Source of the DNA: Lotus japonicus
Lineage: Eukaryota; Streptophyta; Magnoliopsida; Fabales; Fabaceae
DNA length: 64,000 nucleotides
Direction: 5' to 3'
Assembly (NCBI RefSeq): GCF_012489685.1
Contig: NC_080044.1
Span: 65,954,732-66,018,731 of the forward strand
Numbering within the stretch: the first letter of the stretch is position 1; each line of letters opens with the position of its first letter. The translations under genes and the position numbers were made by a program. The notes under the pieces are model-generated. The model worked only from the letters and a program-made list of their open reading frames with translations. It had not been told where the DNA came from and did not search any database. Positions 23,483-36,200 of this stretch are shown here, in pieces.

Positions 23483-24480
23483 TATTTTTAAATTTTAGAT
23501 TTGATTAGGATTTAGGTTTTTTATTTCTTGATTTTATCTTAATTTATTTTTGATTTATTTTTAGAGTATTAATTAATTTTTATGGTATTTTTATTGAATT
23601 TTCGGATTTTTAATTAATTCCGGATTTTATGAGTTTTTATTGTGATTTGCTAGATTTTGATAGTTTTTATCTATTTTTATTTAGTACATTTTTAAATTTT
23701 AGATTTGATTAGGGTTTATGTTGTTTATTTTTGTATTTTATCTTAATTTATATTATTATTTATTTTTAGAGTATTAATTATTTTTTATGGTATTTTTATT
23801 GAATTTTCGGATTTTTAATTAATTTCGGATTTTATGAGTTTTTATTGTGATTTGCTAGATTTTGATAGTTTTTATCTATATTTATTTAGAACATTTTTAA
23901 ATTTTATATATATTAGAAAAGAACAACTTCTAACATGTAATTCTCACCTAATATTTTACATGTAAGCTATTTCTCCTTGGCCCCACTTGCCACATGTGCC
24001 CTGATTTTTCCTTACCTTATTTCTCCTTAATAAAAAAAAATACATTTTTAAATTTTAGATTTGATTAGGATTTATGTTTTTTATTTCTTGATTTTATCTT
24101 AATTTATTTTTGATTTATTTTTAGAGTATTAATTAATTTTTATGGTATTTTTATTGAATTTTCGGATTTTTAATTAATTCCGGATTTTATGAGTTTTTAT
24201 TGTGATTTGCTAGATTTTGATAGTTTTTATCTATTTTTATTTAGTACATTTTTAAATTTTAGATTTGATTAAGATTTATGTTGTTTATTTCTGTATTTTA
24301 TCTTAATTTATATTATTATTTATTTTTTTATGGTATTTTTATTGAATTTTCGGATTTTTAATTAATTCATGATTTTATGAGTTTTTATTGTGATTTGCTA
24401 GATTTTGATAGTTTTTACCTATATTTATTTGGTACATTTTTTAATTTTAGATTTGATTAGGATTTATGTTGTTTATTTCA
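23483..24480. repeat. About 205-bp tandem repeat, five copies in two blocks
   Basis: Units beginning TTTTTAAATTTTAGATTTGA start near 23483, 23689, 24044, 24249 and 24436 (last one partial). Each continues through GAATTTTCGGATTTTTAATT, GAGTTTTTATTGTGATTTGC and TAGATTTTGATAGTTTTTA. Units 1-2 and 3-4 sit in two larger blocks, each preceded by the same Helitron 5'-like sequence and the CTTGGCCCCACTTGCCACAT segment, so the larger block itself was duplicated (about 610 bp period). Confidence 0.82.
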
Positions 24481-26949
24481 TGATTTTATCTTAATATAAA
24501 ATCTGTAATAAGTGATTTAAATCAATAATACATCCCATCAGCAAAAACCCTCTTAAAACCCTGCCTACCTCCACTATCTCCTCCATGGAATTCATCCCCT
24601 CCATGCAATTTTCATCTCATCTCTCAACTGAACGGAACCACCCCCACAAAATCGTCTCATCTCTCAACGGAACCACTTTGCCATCGACTTGCAATCGCAT
24701 CCCTCCGATTTGCTGCCCTTGGACTGATTGGGAAGGTTGCAGATGGAGGTTTCAAATTATTTTCTTCATTTGCTTGCATAATATGTTATGGTTTTTTTCA
24801 ATTTTATTTTCCTTTACCTTTAACTATCATTCACTCATGTTTGACTTCAAGGTCAATTTCGTTCATCACTTGCCATGCTAATTTCAAATTCTTTTCTTCA
24901 GGTTTTTTTTTATAGATATTCCACCAAAAGAGATTCTTTGGAAGCCATGGATGGTGAGTCCATTTTATATTCTATATGGAATTTTGCAATATTTTGATTT
25001 GTTTTTTATGTTTTTTGATTCTCCTTTGTATGTGATTCTACAGGAAATATTTTATTCTATTTTAGAGTTATTTTTAAAGTATAAATCAATTAGGATTTAG
25101 GTTGTTTATTTTTATCTTAAATTAATTAATACTCTAAAAAAATCCGAATTTTTATCGTATTTTTATTAAATATTTTTTAAAGATTTTGTTTTGTTTTTAT
25201 TGTCAATTTGTTAGATAGCCTCTCTTATGTTGTACTATTTTATCTTGAAACCTGAATTTTAAAATATTTTCCCTAATTATCTAAGATTTAAATAAATTAT
25301 ATTTTGAAAGAAGATTTACTACTACTCCTTACTAAATTTATAATGATGGCTTCGACTCCCCTCTTTGTCACGTTCCATGATTCAATTGGAGAGCTGGCCG
25401 GAAAAAGTGGTGAGCATTCTCCCTTTTCCTCTTCAAATTCCTTCTTTGCATAGTTTTGTTTATGTCTAATCTTATTTTGACTCGGGTTATAGGTGATGGT
25501 TCCGCCAATCTACCTACGCGTGTTGCTCCAAAATCAGTTTCTTGATATAATATTGTAGGTTGAAATGATTTTCTTGATCTATGACATATTATGATTTGTT
25601 TTCTCAGACTATGCTAAGGAATGAAGAATGCAGGAGATTTCAAAAAAAAAATAGAGAAGAATTGTTGAAGTACATTAAAGGCTCGAGATAGAGTTTGGGA
25701 AGGAAAAGCATGTGGCTTAATGCTTTTAATTTCTGAGGTAGGAGAATGAATCCTTTTAGTTAAAAGTTCTTTATGTCTAGCATTTGATTCATAAGATTAA
25801 TGTATTGGTTTGAAGCTACTTATGTGTCTGTTTTTAATTTTATTCTTTATGTGTTTTGGTTGGTTCAATTAGGCTAATTTGAATCAAATGCCTTAAAGAA
25901 ATCAAGGCACTACTTGAAATAAGGTATGAGAAGCTAGAAGAAGGAAATGAGTTGTAGGCAGGAGAATAGAGAGACAGAGAGAGAGAGAGGAGGGTGATTG
26001 CACACAAAGAATGCTAATAAAGTGGATATGTTACTTTCAAACAAAAGCTATATTGGATAAGATTTGAAAAATAATTTAAAGAAATTTTAAAATTATTTTC
26101 CAAGAACTCCTATGCCATTTTGTTATAGCCTTGCTAAACTATTCAACTAGGTTCTCTAATGCTTTGTTTGATATGGTAGTGAAAGAGAATAGAGAAATAG
26201 AGGAGAGAGAGATAAGAGTTAGTGTGTTTGATTGGCAAGGGATGAGAGATAAAGGGGCAGATTTTGTGGGTCCAATGTATTTTTTCAATCTTCTCATTTT
26301 GAGTAGACATAGAACAAAGTTTGATCAATTTTTTTAGCTTTCCAATTGTAATCTTATTAATTTTTTTGGTTATTGGGAGGGAGTAATCTTATTAATTTAT
26401 TAAGCCTATCATTGTTTTGATATTTTTATTTTTATTTAAATGTCGATTCATGGCAAACTAATTCCCTCTCTTATTCTCTATTTAACCCAACGATGGGAGA
26501 GAATCTACGTCATTCTTTCTCTACTATCACAGCTCTCATACAAACAACTTATATAATTTACTCTATACCACACGTATTTCTCTATACTCATCACATTTTG
26601 TTATATTTTTTATTAATGTCAACTCCAACAATCAATTTGTCGTGCAACGCACGGGTAAAAAACACCAGGGGATAAGCAAGGGGTAGTTTCAAACTCCAAG
26701 CGCAATGTTGTCTACCAAGAAGTTTTTGAGAACATATGAGTGGTTAGTTTAATTTTTTATCTTAATAGTTTTTTTAATACAAACTGACTTCTAAGTGACC
26801 TAACTTTATTTCATTGTTAACATGATGTCTATGACATCTTATAAGTTGATGAACATCTGATGCAAAAATATTATTGTCGGTTTAAGGTTCGTTCTATTTT
26901 CCCTTACAATGAAATAATTATTTATTGATTAAAACAAGTATGTACAAAG

Positions 26950-28120
26950 TCTGATATATATCTTAAATTTTGTAGGCACCCTGCAATATTGGCTCAAACA
27001 TGGATGACTTGAAATAAAAAAAATGAGGTCATACTTTATGATTTATCTTTCACAATTCAGATTTGTGCTACTATCACGTTCTTTTTTTTTCCATGATTAA
27101 TATGTATTTATCATCTACTTTATTGGTGATTCTTTTTTGTCCATTTTCCTTAGCATTTCAGACTCTTCTATTTCATCTATTGTTTAATAATCACTTTTTT
27201 TTAAAAAGTAAATATGTAACAAAATCACAGTTGTTATTTAATGTATTGACACGTTGAATTTTTTGAAAAATAAACACGTGCAATTTCTTCCATTTTCAAA
27301 AAAAGAATATTTTTTTAATGAATGTACTAAGGGTGGAATCACGTTGTGGTAATAGGACAGTCGTCACCCTTAGACACAAAATTGTTACTTGATATACTAT
27401 AAAAGATCATAAACTCCCTATATATTTCGGCTCTTCTCCTTTAGAAGACAAATTTCAAGTAGACGAATCAATATATATATTTCTTACACATTTTATTATT
27501 ATATGCAACTAAAGTAGTGTTGACAAACTACTAATAAAAAAGTCAAACTTTTTTTTTGAAAGATAAATATATATATATATATATAATATCAAAAGGCTTG
27601 AGAGCAAACTCTTAAGCAGGAAATACAAACCAACCAACACCGGCGGAAAAAACCCGAAAGTACACCCAAAGATCGAGCCAGACAAAAACCAAACAGAAGA
27701 AACCCAAAGACAGAAAGATAGGAAAACCTAGAAAGTGCCGGAAAGAAAACAGGACAGAGCAAACAAACCAAAAAAAAATTCCGATATATTTCATAAATTT
27801 TGTAGGTACCTTGCAATATTGACTCAAACTTGGATGACTTGGTATAAGCACAAAATGATGTCATACTTTATGATTTATCTTTTACAATCCTGATTAGTGT
27901 TACTATCACATCCTTTTTTTTTTTTTCCATAATATGTGTTTATCGTTTGCTTTATTGGTGATTCTTTATATCTATTATTTGTGTCATTGTTTTCATGTTC
28001 ATGAAGAATGTGAAACGATTTCATCTTGATCTCAATCAGGCTTAGATGACAAGTCTTTTGGTCCACTTTGCTTAGCATTTGAGACCCTTCTATTTCATAT
28101 GTTGTTTAATATATTTTAAA
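26950..28120. repeat. Diverged duplicated block within the Helitron region
   Basis: About 240 bp at 26960-27200 is repeated at 27785-28120. Shared stretches include AATTTTGTAGG-ACC-TGCAATATT, CATACTTTATGATTTATCTT and TTTATTGGTGATTCTTT. The second copy contains an extra insert of about 80 bp before the shared CCTTAGCATTT/GCTTAGCATTT part. This supports two related Helitron copies, each with its own 3' end downstream. Confidence 0.68.
27552..27780 (-). mobile_element. Retroelement 3'-end fragment (antisense), with (AT)n tract
   Basis: Starts with a T-run and an (AT)n microsatellite, then a C/A-rich stretch with few features (AAACCAACCAACACCGGCGG). In antisense this reads as a retroelement 3' UTR ending in poly(A). 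A similar T-led block is at 42640-42820. It lies directly before the second copy of the duplicated block, so it may have inserted after the duplication. Confidence 0.42.
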
Positions 28121-29579
28121 TAATCAAATAATTGATTGATGTATCAAATACGATAGACATATTCCCCGTGCAACGCGCGGGTAAGAAAACACTAGAATTT
28201 CCCCTTCTATATTGATTTATGAAATTTATAAGATTTTGTTTCTCTGATAAATGAGAATCCATTGAGTAAGATGATTTGCATTTAAGTCTACTCTGAAACC
28301 TAAAAGTGGTTGTTGTTTGTATTTGCGTATAATTTTCAATTGTATGTTTTAATTTTAAAGTACTATAATGCTATCTACGTGAGATTTTGTTTTATATAAA
28401 AAGTATCATTATACTTTTTTTATACAATCATTATATTCTAAACTAATTAATTGATATTATTTTAATAGAATAAATTTAATATAATTAACTTTAGTATTAT
28501 TTTCAAAATTTTAAGAGTGTATATTTATATAAGTATATAACTATAATAATTTGATAATAAGAAAAGTAAGAGGAATACAAAATATTAATACATATGTACT
28601 ATAAAATTATGACATGAATTTATTAGTGCTAACAAATTAGAGTTACGAGATCTCACGGGGAGAAACATTTTACATGAAAATGAAAATTTGTACGAGTTAA
28701 AAAAAAATCATTTTCTATAACTTAAGTGTATTTTTAATAATTTAAAAAATAATTATATATTTATGTATTGTTATATATCTAAAACACAAAAGCATTACCC
28801 TTTATGCAACACGAGTATACATCTTCACAAACAAAATTCAGTTATACCTCACATATGCAAAAATTAAAGCTTTTGGTTTATTAACTTCTGTGTTTTTCAA
28901 AATTTGTGCTCTTTAAATATCTACATCTTTATTATGATTATTCTTACATTCTTAGCATCTTAAATATTTATAATTTAAAATATGAATCGATGTATCAAAT
29001 ACAATAGATATATTCCCCGTGCAACGCGCGGGTAAAAAAACACTAGTATGTAATAAATTAAGATTAATTTTTATGCATATATTTTTATCTTCCTTTAAAA
29101 ACAATCATACTCGAGCCGGGATTATCCACATCATAATGAATTGTATTCTCTTAACAAGTTTTTTTTTTCCATCCAAAATATTCAAATTAAAGACCGTGAT
29201 TTAAGGGGAATCGAAATTTAGCACTTAAGTATGTGATAATATCAATTTTTACTTAATTTAATTATGTAATTTCATTCTTAAAACTTGATTGATGGACACA
29301 ATTTGACAATATAAAAAAATTACACTATCAGCATTTGTCTTTTACCCTAATAAATTTGATTCCGAGTGACTAAACTTTTGATGTGTCATTGAATACTTTT
29401 TTTAAGAGTATATTAATATATTATTTATATGAATATCTTATTTGAGATTATTTATGCACTGCTACTATAAAATATTTTTTCACAATCAACCCAATTCAAT
29501 CTCAAAGAATTTTTTTTACATTTGAAAATTACAAAGATTTGAAAATATCAGCTTTTTATTTAATGTTATATTTAAAATT

Positions 29580-29877
29580 GAGAAGAGATCCACTTACTCC
29601 AGCAATGGTGGCAGAAGGAAGTGGTAGGAAGATCTTATTTGGATAATATTATTAGAGATTGTCGTTCTTATGTTTCGTACTTTGATATGTATTATTTGTC
29701 TTTTGTTAGACACTTTGGTAATTCGCAGACTTTCTGACTAAGAACGCTTCCACTTATGCGAATTCAGTATGAGTGGAAGAAGTTCCTGATGCCGCTGTTG
29801 GTTTGGTTAATTTGGATGTAATTACTTCTAGGCCGGTTGGCCCTTAATAATATTTCGGTTTGATTTAAAAAAAAAAC
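29580..29877 (+). pseudogene. LINE 3' end: RNase H tail and poly(A)
   Basis: One frame reads YLDNIIRDCRSYVSYFDMYY then LSFVRHFGN, typical of the last part of the plant LINE RNase H domain. A second frame continues KNASTYANSV, a stop, and VEEVPDAAVGLVNLDVITSR to a TAA. A run of nine A follows (29867-29875). The domain is frameshifted and only the C-terminus is present, so this is a 5'-truncated dead copy. Confidence 0.72.
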
Positions 29878-30211
29878 TCCAAAAAATTGAAGAAATATAA
29901 AATCAATTTCCATGAACTGTCTCATTGAGTGGTATGTGGGTCAGCAACATGAGTTTGCGTTTCAGACAGAAGTCACAAAACCCATTGGGTAGAGGATTTA
30001 TTAGCCCAGGCCCATACCCGTTAGAATTTGGGGAGAGGGTTTTGTTTTGCCTCTATTTTGTTTTGTAGGGTTTAATAGTAGCTAGCATCTTCTTCATTTT
30101 CTCTCTACAGATTTCAAACCTGCGCTTACGATTCTGAACCTTGTCTTTCTCCTGTTCGAACTGTTTTCTGGATCAATTCGCGTTTCTCACCGATTCCGAA
30201 TTGTGTGACGA

Positions 30212-33200
30212 ATGGCGGAGATTCAAACGGAAACTCCGCCGCCGGATCCAGCACAATCTTCTTCTCTTTTTAGCAGAAAAATTGAATTCGTGCCTATCAG
30301 AAAACCCTTCAATGGGTTTTCCAATGATTTTCACCTTGAAACGCTTAATCCTTCAACCTCTGGAGCAGCTCGTAAACCTTCTTCCGCTTCCGCTCTCAAA
30401 AAGCATGACTCGGAATACTCAGATTTTGGCTTAGATCCAGAGCTCAGCTTCGGGATGATGACCTTTAGAAGAATAGTGAGTTTCGCATCTCTTTGAAAAT
30501 TGTTAGTTTTTGATTTTGTATATTTTGTGAAGAAGATTAAAGTATTTGTTCATAATTTTCAGGGAGCTGGGTTGCAAAATCTGGGAAACACTTGCTTTCT
30601 GAATTCAGTACTACAATGTTTGACATACACAGAGCCTCTAGCTGCATACCTGCAAAGTGGCAAGCATAAGACTTCATGTGAGCAACTCTCCACATTTTCA
30701 TTTTCTGTTAAGATTATGTTGGTGGAGAGCTTTGGCATTTGTGGTTCACTTTTGCTTTGGTGTGCTTGTCATTGTTAAATGACTTTAGTTGAAGTAGTCA
30801 AGTATTCATGGTTTTCCATGTTACTTGGCAATGATTCATGTGCATGTTCATTTTACTATCATTGTAGGCCGCGTTGCTGGATTTTGCGCTCTCTGTGCAA
30901 TACAGAATCATGTTAGTCGTGCACTGCAAGCATCTGGGAAGATATTGTCTCCTCAAGCCCTGGTTGGAAATCTACGTTGTATCCTTATGTTATGTGTTTG
31001 ATTTATGAATTAGGAAATGGTGTCCTCTCTTGATTTATATTGTTTGAGCATGTATTCCATTTAGCCAAGGAGAATAGTTGGCTTGGAACTTGTAAGTTTG
31101 TTTTTATGGTGCATGTATTCCTTTGAAGTTTGAACCTAGGAGTTTCTTAGCATGAAACTTCACATTTTCTCATATCAACATCTTAAGATTGGAAGTTACC
31201 ATAATCTAATTAGTCTATTCGAGAAACATGGCAACTAACTTCTTGACTTTTATTTACCAAGCCATGAGGTTTTCCTTCATGCTTCTCATTGTGGTTTACC
31301 GATTGCCCTCTTCAACTTCTGAGCAGGAAAAAGAATGAATCACTTGTATGGGGTTTATTATTTTGACTGCTTATGAGCCTAAGAGGCTTAGTAAATTGTC
31401 ATGATTTATTTATCCTTGTCACTATTTCATGTGTTTCATATGTTAGCCAAGACATAATAATTTTGGGTTGACATTAGAGTGATTGTTTGATGTGTTTGTC
31501 TATCAGTACTGTTACCTGCATCCATTTTTGGGTTGAAATGCACTGTCCCCTTTCTTTAGCTTGAATTTTGCACATCCTGACATGAGATCAAACATATAAC
31601 GTATTGTCATTATTTATTTATCCTTGTCACTATTTCATGTGCTTCATATGTTAGCCAAAACATAATAATGTTTGGGTTGACATTAGAGTGAATTTTAATG
31701 TGTTTGTCCTGTTCCCTGCATACATTTTTGGGTTGAAATGCACTGTCCCCTTTCTTTAGGTTGAATTTTGTACTTCCTGACATGAGATCAGGCATATCAC
31801 GTAATTTTAGAAATGCAAGGCAGGAGGATGCACATGAGTATATGGTGAACTTACTTGAGTCCATGCATAAATGCTGCCTACCTTCTGGAGTACCAAGTGA
31901 ATCACCTAGTGCTTATGATAAAAGTTTGGTTCATAAGATTTTTGGCGGGCGTCTTCGGAGTCAGGTATTTATTTCTCGATTTGTGGCTTAGTTTTTAAGA
32001 GCATTGACATTGCTAATTAAGGTTTGAAAACAGTTCACCCAATGTTGTCTCAAGGTAATGAATTATATTAACAATAGTTACATCACTGGGAGTATTATTA
32101 CTAGGAATATTATTCCCTGGTAAAATTTACAAATTTGTTTGGTATATAGTGAATATTCCCAGGAATATTTTTAAATTATTTAATTCAAAAATTAAAATAA
32201 CCCAAAAATTGGAAAAAAATGATAGAATGTGGTAGAAGTGGATAGTTATCTTCAAAGTAACTTCATTCCCATGGAAATATAAGATTAGAGCATCTACATC
32301 CATCATACTCACTAAAATAGCTACACTTCATTTTTTACAATTCCCCATAATGTCACATCATCTATACCACTCTACTAACTTTTTACTCCAACCCAACAAC
32401 TCTTAAAAGTTTCTATAATGGATCCCACTATCAACATCACATTTGTATATTTTATTATTTATCTTCATTTTAATTAATTATATTTGCAACTTATATTAAT
32501 GGTAAGTGCTTGTAATAAATACAAGCTCACTTTTCAAGTCTAGTGTAGAGTATCTATTCCCACATACTCATCTTTGCCATGTTGGAATTGAATATGTACT
32601 CCAATGGTAACACATACTCATATGAGTATGTATTTAACATTAGATACTACCATTGGAGATGCTCTTATGATCTTTAATCATGGGAATAGAAACTAGGTGA
32701 AATGTGGATAAAGTAAACTCTTTTCCTGGAAATGCATTATACTCAAAAATATTTTCCCATAACTTGTACCAAACACTGGAACGTTGCACTCCTATACTTT
32801 CTTTCCTGAGTTCTGATACCTAGTGGTTGCTTTTTCCAGGTGAAGTGCCAAGAGTGTTCTTCTAGCTCCAACAAGTTTGATCCATTCTTAGATTTAAGTC
32901 TTGAAATATCCAGGGCAGATTCAGTGCAAAAAGCACTTGTCAATTTCACAGCCAAAGAATGGTTGGATGGAGGCGAGAGGGAATACAATTGTCAACGATG
33001 CAAGAAGAAAGTTAGAGCTCTCAAACAATTAACAATACACAAGGCACCTTATGTGCTAACCATTCATCTAAAGCGGTTTCACGCTCATGATCCTGGGCAA
33101 AAGATTAAAAAGAAGGTTCAGTTTGGCTGTGCACTGGATTTAAAACCTTTTGTCAGTGGTTCATATGTAAGCAAATTCTTCTTCCTAATGATATAAATCA

Positions 33201-36200
33201 TATAATTTCTATATGTATATCTGTGTTTTTTTGTGCAAGATTATATGCACTCAATATTTGTTTTTTTTTTGAAGGGATTTATTATGTTCAATTGTACAGG
33301 CTCAACAAATATTTTGTTTGACTGCTTTCTATTTGTCTCTGAAATTTTGTTATGTTATACTTCTCACTTTTAAATTTCTTTCGTCCAACAGGATGAAGAT
33401 TTGAAGTACTCTTTATATGGGGTTCTGGTTCATTCTGGTTCTAGCACTCATTCTGGCCACTATTTCTGCTATGTTCGCACTTCAAATAATATGTGGTATA
33501 CCTTGGACGACAACCGGGTACTAAAGAATAACTTTTTCTAATCTAGCTTTATGACTTTTATAGTTATTTGCATTAATTTCATACATTTCAATAAACTAAG
33601 AAAATGCAGCCAGTCCTCCCAATATGGGAAACTAAAACAACCAAAGCCTTATGCTCATAGGGTCAGGTATATGGATCAGACATTTTCATGATGAAGGATA
33701 AACTAAAAGTAAATATTCCGTGTAGAATAGCATCTCTATTCTTGATGTTATGTTGCATTGATGCTAGTTCCATTTAAAAAAGAACTTCAAGCTTTAGGTG
33801 GTGGTTTTTTGCCATTCTGGTTTCAGTACTCGTTTTGGCCCCTATTATGCTTGCATCTTTAATAACATGTGGCATACCTTGAATGATGATTGGATGCTGA
33901 TAATATGCTTATATAATTTTTATCCAGCACCATGTTTTATTTCAAAGATGTGGAGAGCTAAAAAGAAATGTTATTGAGAGAAGAAATTATTACCATGCAG
34001 AAAGTTATTGTTGCATCGGTGTTTATTTAATTGAGAAACAAAAACTAAATGCAAGCCTTTAGGTGATCGGTTTGTCTGAACTAGAAACTACATATACATC
34101 CTAATTCTTGCCAAATCTGACTTGCTTTCTCTCAGAACTGAATAAATACTGCTGTTTTTCGACTACACTTTGGTTAATTACTTGTTATGAAATTGGGGGT
34201 GCATAGAATTATCATATTGGTGATTGTTCTTTGGATTAGTACTATCATTAAACCAGAGACATAGGTGCTTTGTTGTTACCTTCAGATTGATTTCACTTAC
34301 CATTTCTTAACTCACCTGGCACTGTTGCAACAGGTTAGTCATGTTAGTGAGCGGGAAGTTTTGAATCAACAAGCTTATATGCTGTTTTATGTTCGTGATC
34401 GTAAAAGTATTGTTTCAAGGAAGTCCCTTGACATCGTGAAGAATGGAATTAGAGATTCTTCAACTTCAAATCATGTATCGAAAGAATATCCAAATGGTCT
34501 TGTAGAACCTTCCCTGTCTGCTGAAACTATGAAGAATATGTCAAATGCTGATTTGTTAGAGGTATCTGTTTTGAAGGAGCAAAAATCTAGTGTGATATTA
34601 GCAGAAAGCAGGAAGCAAGATAAGAAACCTGCATCTGAACTTTCTTCCTGCGCACAGATAAAGAAGGACTCACCACAAGGCATGTCATCAGTAGATCAAT
34701 CCAAAAAAGACAATCATGTCTCTACTGATCTGAAATGTCTGGCTGCACCTGTTGTTGACAAAACTAATATGTGCAATAAGAATGAAATTTTGAAAGACGA
34801 CACTAAAGATTCAATAGTGCCAGACTTCATTAGTCAGTATCCTGAGGTAATTTTTTCCATATACTTCCAGTGCTTAATTAGTACTATTTCATTTTTCTTG
34901 ATTACTGATATGTGAATCATCTCTCGACTTAGAAAACTTTTGTCACAAAAGATGCTCAAGATTCAAGTACAAATTTGTCAATAAGCACCAGCCCTATAAC
35001 TTCATTAATTCAACCAGAAGTTAACCGTCAGGTTGTTACACTATCCCCTATTTGCCCATTGCTTTGAGCCTTATTATGTTCATGTTTGACCATACTTTTT
35101 TATTTCTAGGCTGGAGCTTCTGCAACTGGCTCAATGCCTACAAAAGCTGGTATAGTTGAAAATGTGGTTGCTTCTCAAGCACTGGTTCTTAACAAGCCAG
35201 TAAGTAGATCGTTGGATATGGAGAGACTTAAACAAAAGTATGTGAAAAAATCTAAAAAGAAATTTCTGAAGTATCAGGCATCGAGCATGCATCTTCGGCC
35301 CATCTTCCTTTACATGACATATACAGGTCAATGGAAGAAGAAAAATCATAAAAGATGTAAATGCCGCAAGTTGAGTATGAAGAATACATATAAAGAAAAG
35401 TTGGTTAAACATGTCCGTGTATCAAGTTGTCTTGAAAGTAAAGCAACCAAGGCTGGTTATAGAAAGTTTAATGATCAATCTCCGATGGAAATTGACACAT
35501 TCAGAAAGAGAGTTGATGAGAACTGTGCTTTACTTGCAACCCCTCAGTCATCTGGGTGTAGTACAGTTGTAAATCAGTTTGCAGCTACACAAGCTTATAG
35601 TCTTCAAGATGGTAAAAGAGATCAAATGCATAATAGTTTAATGAGTATGCTTACTCGAGGATTGGAGGAGACAGTTGGTAAGTTTACTCTTGTTTTTCCC
35701 TCTAGATTTTATTTGCACGTTTGTGTTCCATATCCATGTTTTATTCTTACTATTGGCTGACATATTTGTTGATGAGCTGTCTTAATATTAGTGAGTGAGT
35801 ATTCCACTAAAGTAGTCCTGAAAATATTAGTATCCTAGTTTTTTGAACATTTTATTTTGGTTTCTCTAAGATCGTCTAATATTGAATTTGGTGTAAATAG
35901 CCCTACTGTTGATATTCTCATAATGGCTTGACAATTTAACCTAAGCTTTGTAGCCTAACCCATAAGGTGCCACTGTGGATGCAAACTTTTGTTGCTTGCA
36001 AAATACCTAAATTAACTTATCGAAAATGTTTAATACCTATCTATGATTGGGGAGTCAAGAGAGGAGCCTAGGTATTTATTTTCCTGATACTGACATATTG
36101 GGGTTGGTATTTTTATTTTTTTCCTATTCTGAATCCTCGTCATTTTGAATTCTCCTGGCAATGACAAGGAAAAATTGCTCACATATTTTAAACCCCAATC

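Larger units (their letters stand above)
23294..29046 (+). mobile_element. Composite/nested Helitron region with one clear 5' end, a second 5'-like end and three 3' ends
   Basis: The 5' terminus TCTATATCTATATATATTAG follows an A. A second copy of the 5' segment (TATATATTAGAAAAGAACAA) is at about 23907-23927. Three 3'-type ends carry the hairpin CCCGTGCAACGCGCGGG or a variant: 26639-26668 (ends CACCAG), 28166-28195 (ends CACTAG, then A) and 29015-29046 (ends CACTAG, then T). The last two share nearly 57 bp. Only the outermost end has the canonical CTAG|T context. No Rep/helicase is seen, so it is non-autonomous. The interior is AT-rich, with tandem repeats, a duplicated block and a retroelement tail listed separately. 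Internal nesting order is inferred. Confidence 0.62.

Noticed and set aside
24585..24881. 98-residue ORF as a Helitron-carried gene
   Set aside because: No recognisable family pattern; high Phe/Leu content late in the ORF is typical of AT-rich noise.
27589..27864. Two overlapping hydrophobic ORFs on the minus strand
   Set aside because: They fall in a retroelement-tail-like segment and have no conserved motif.
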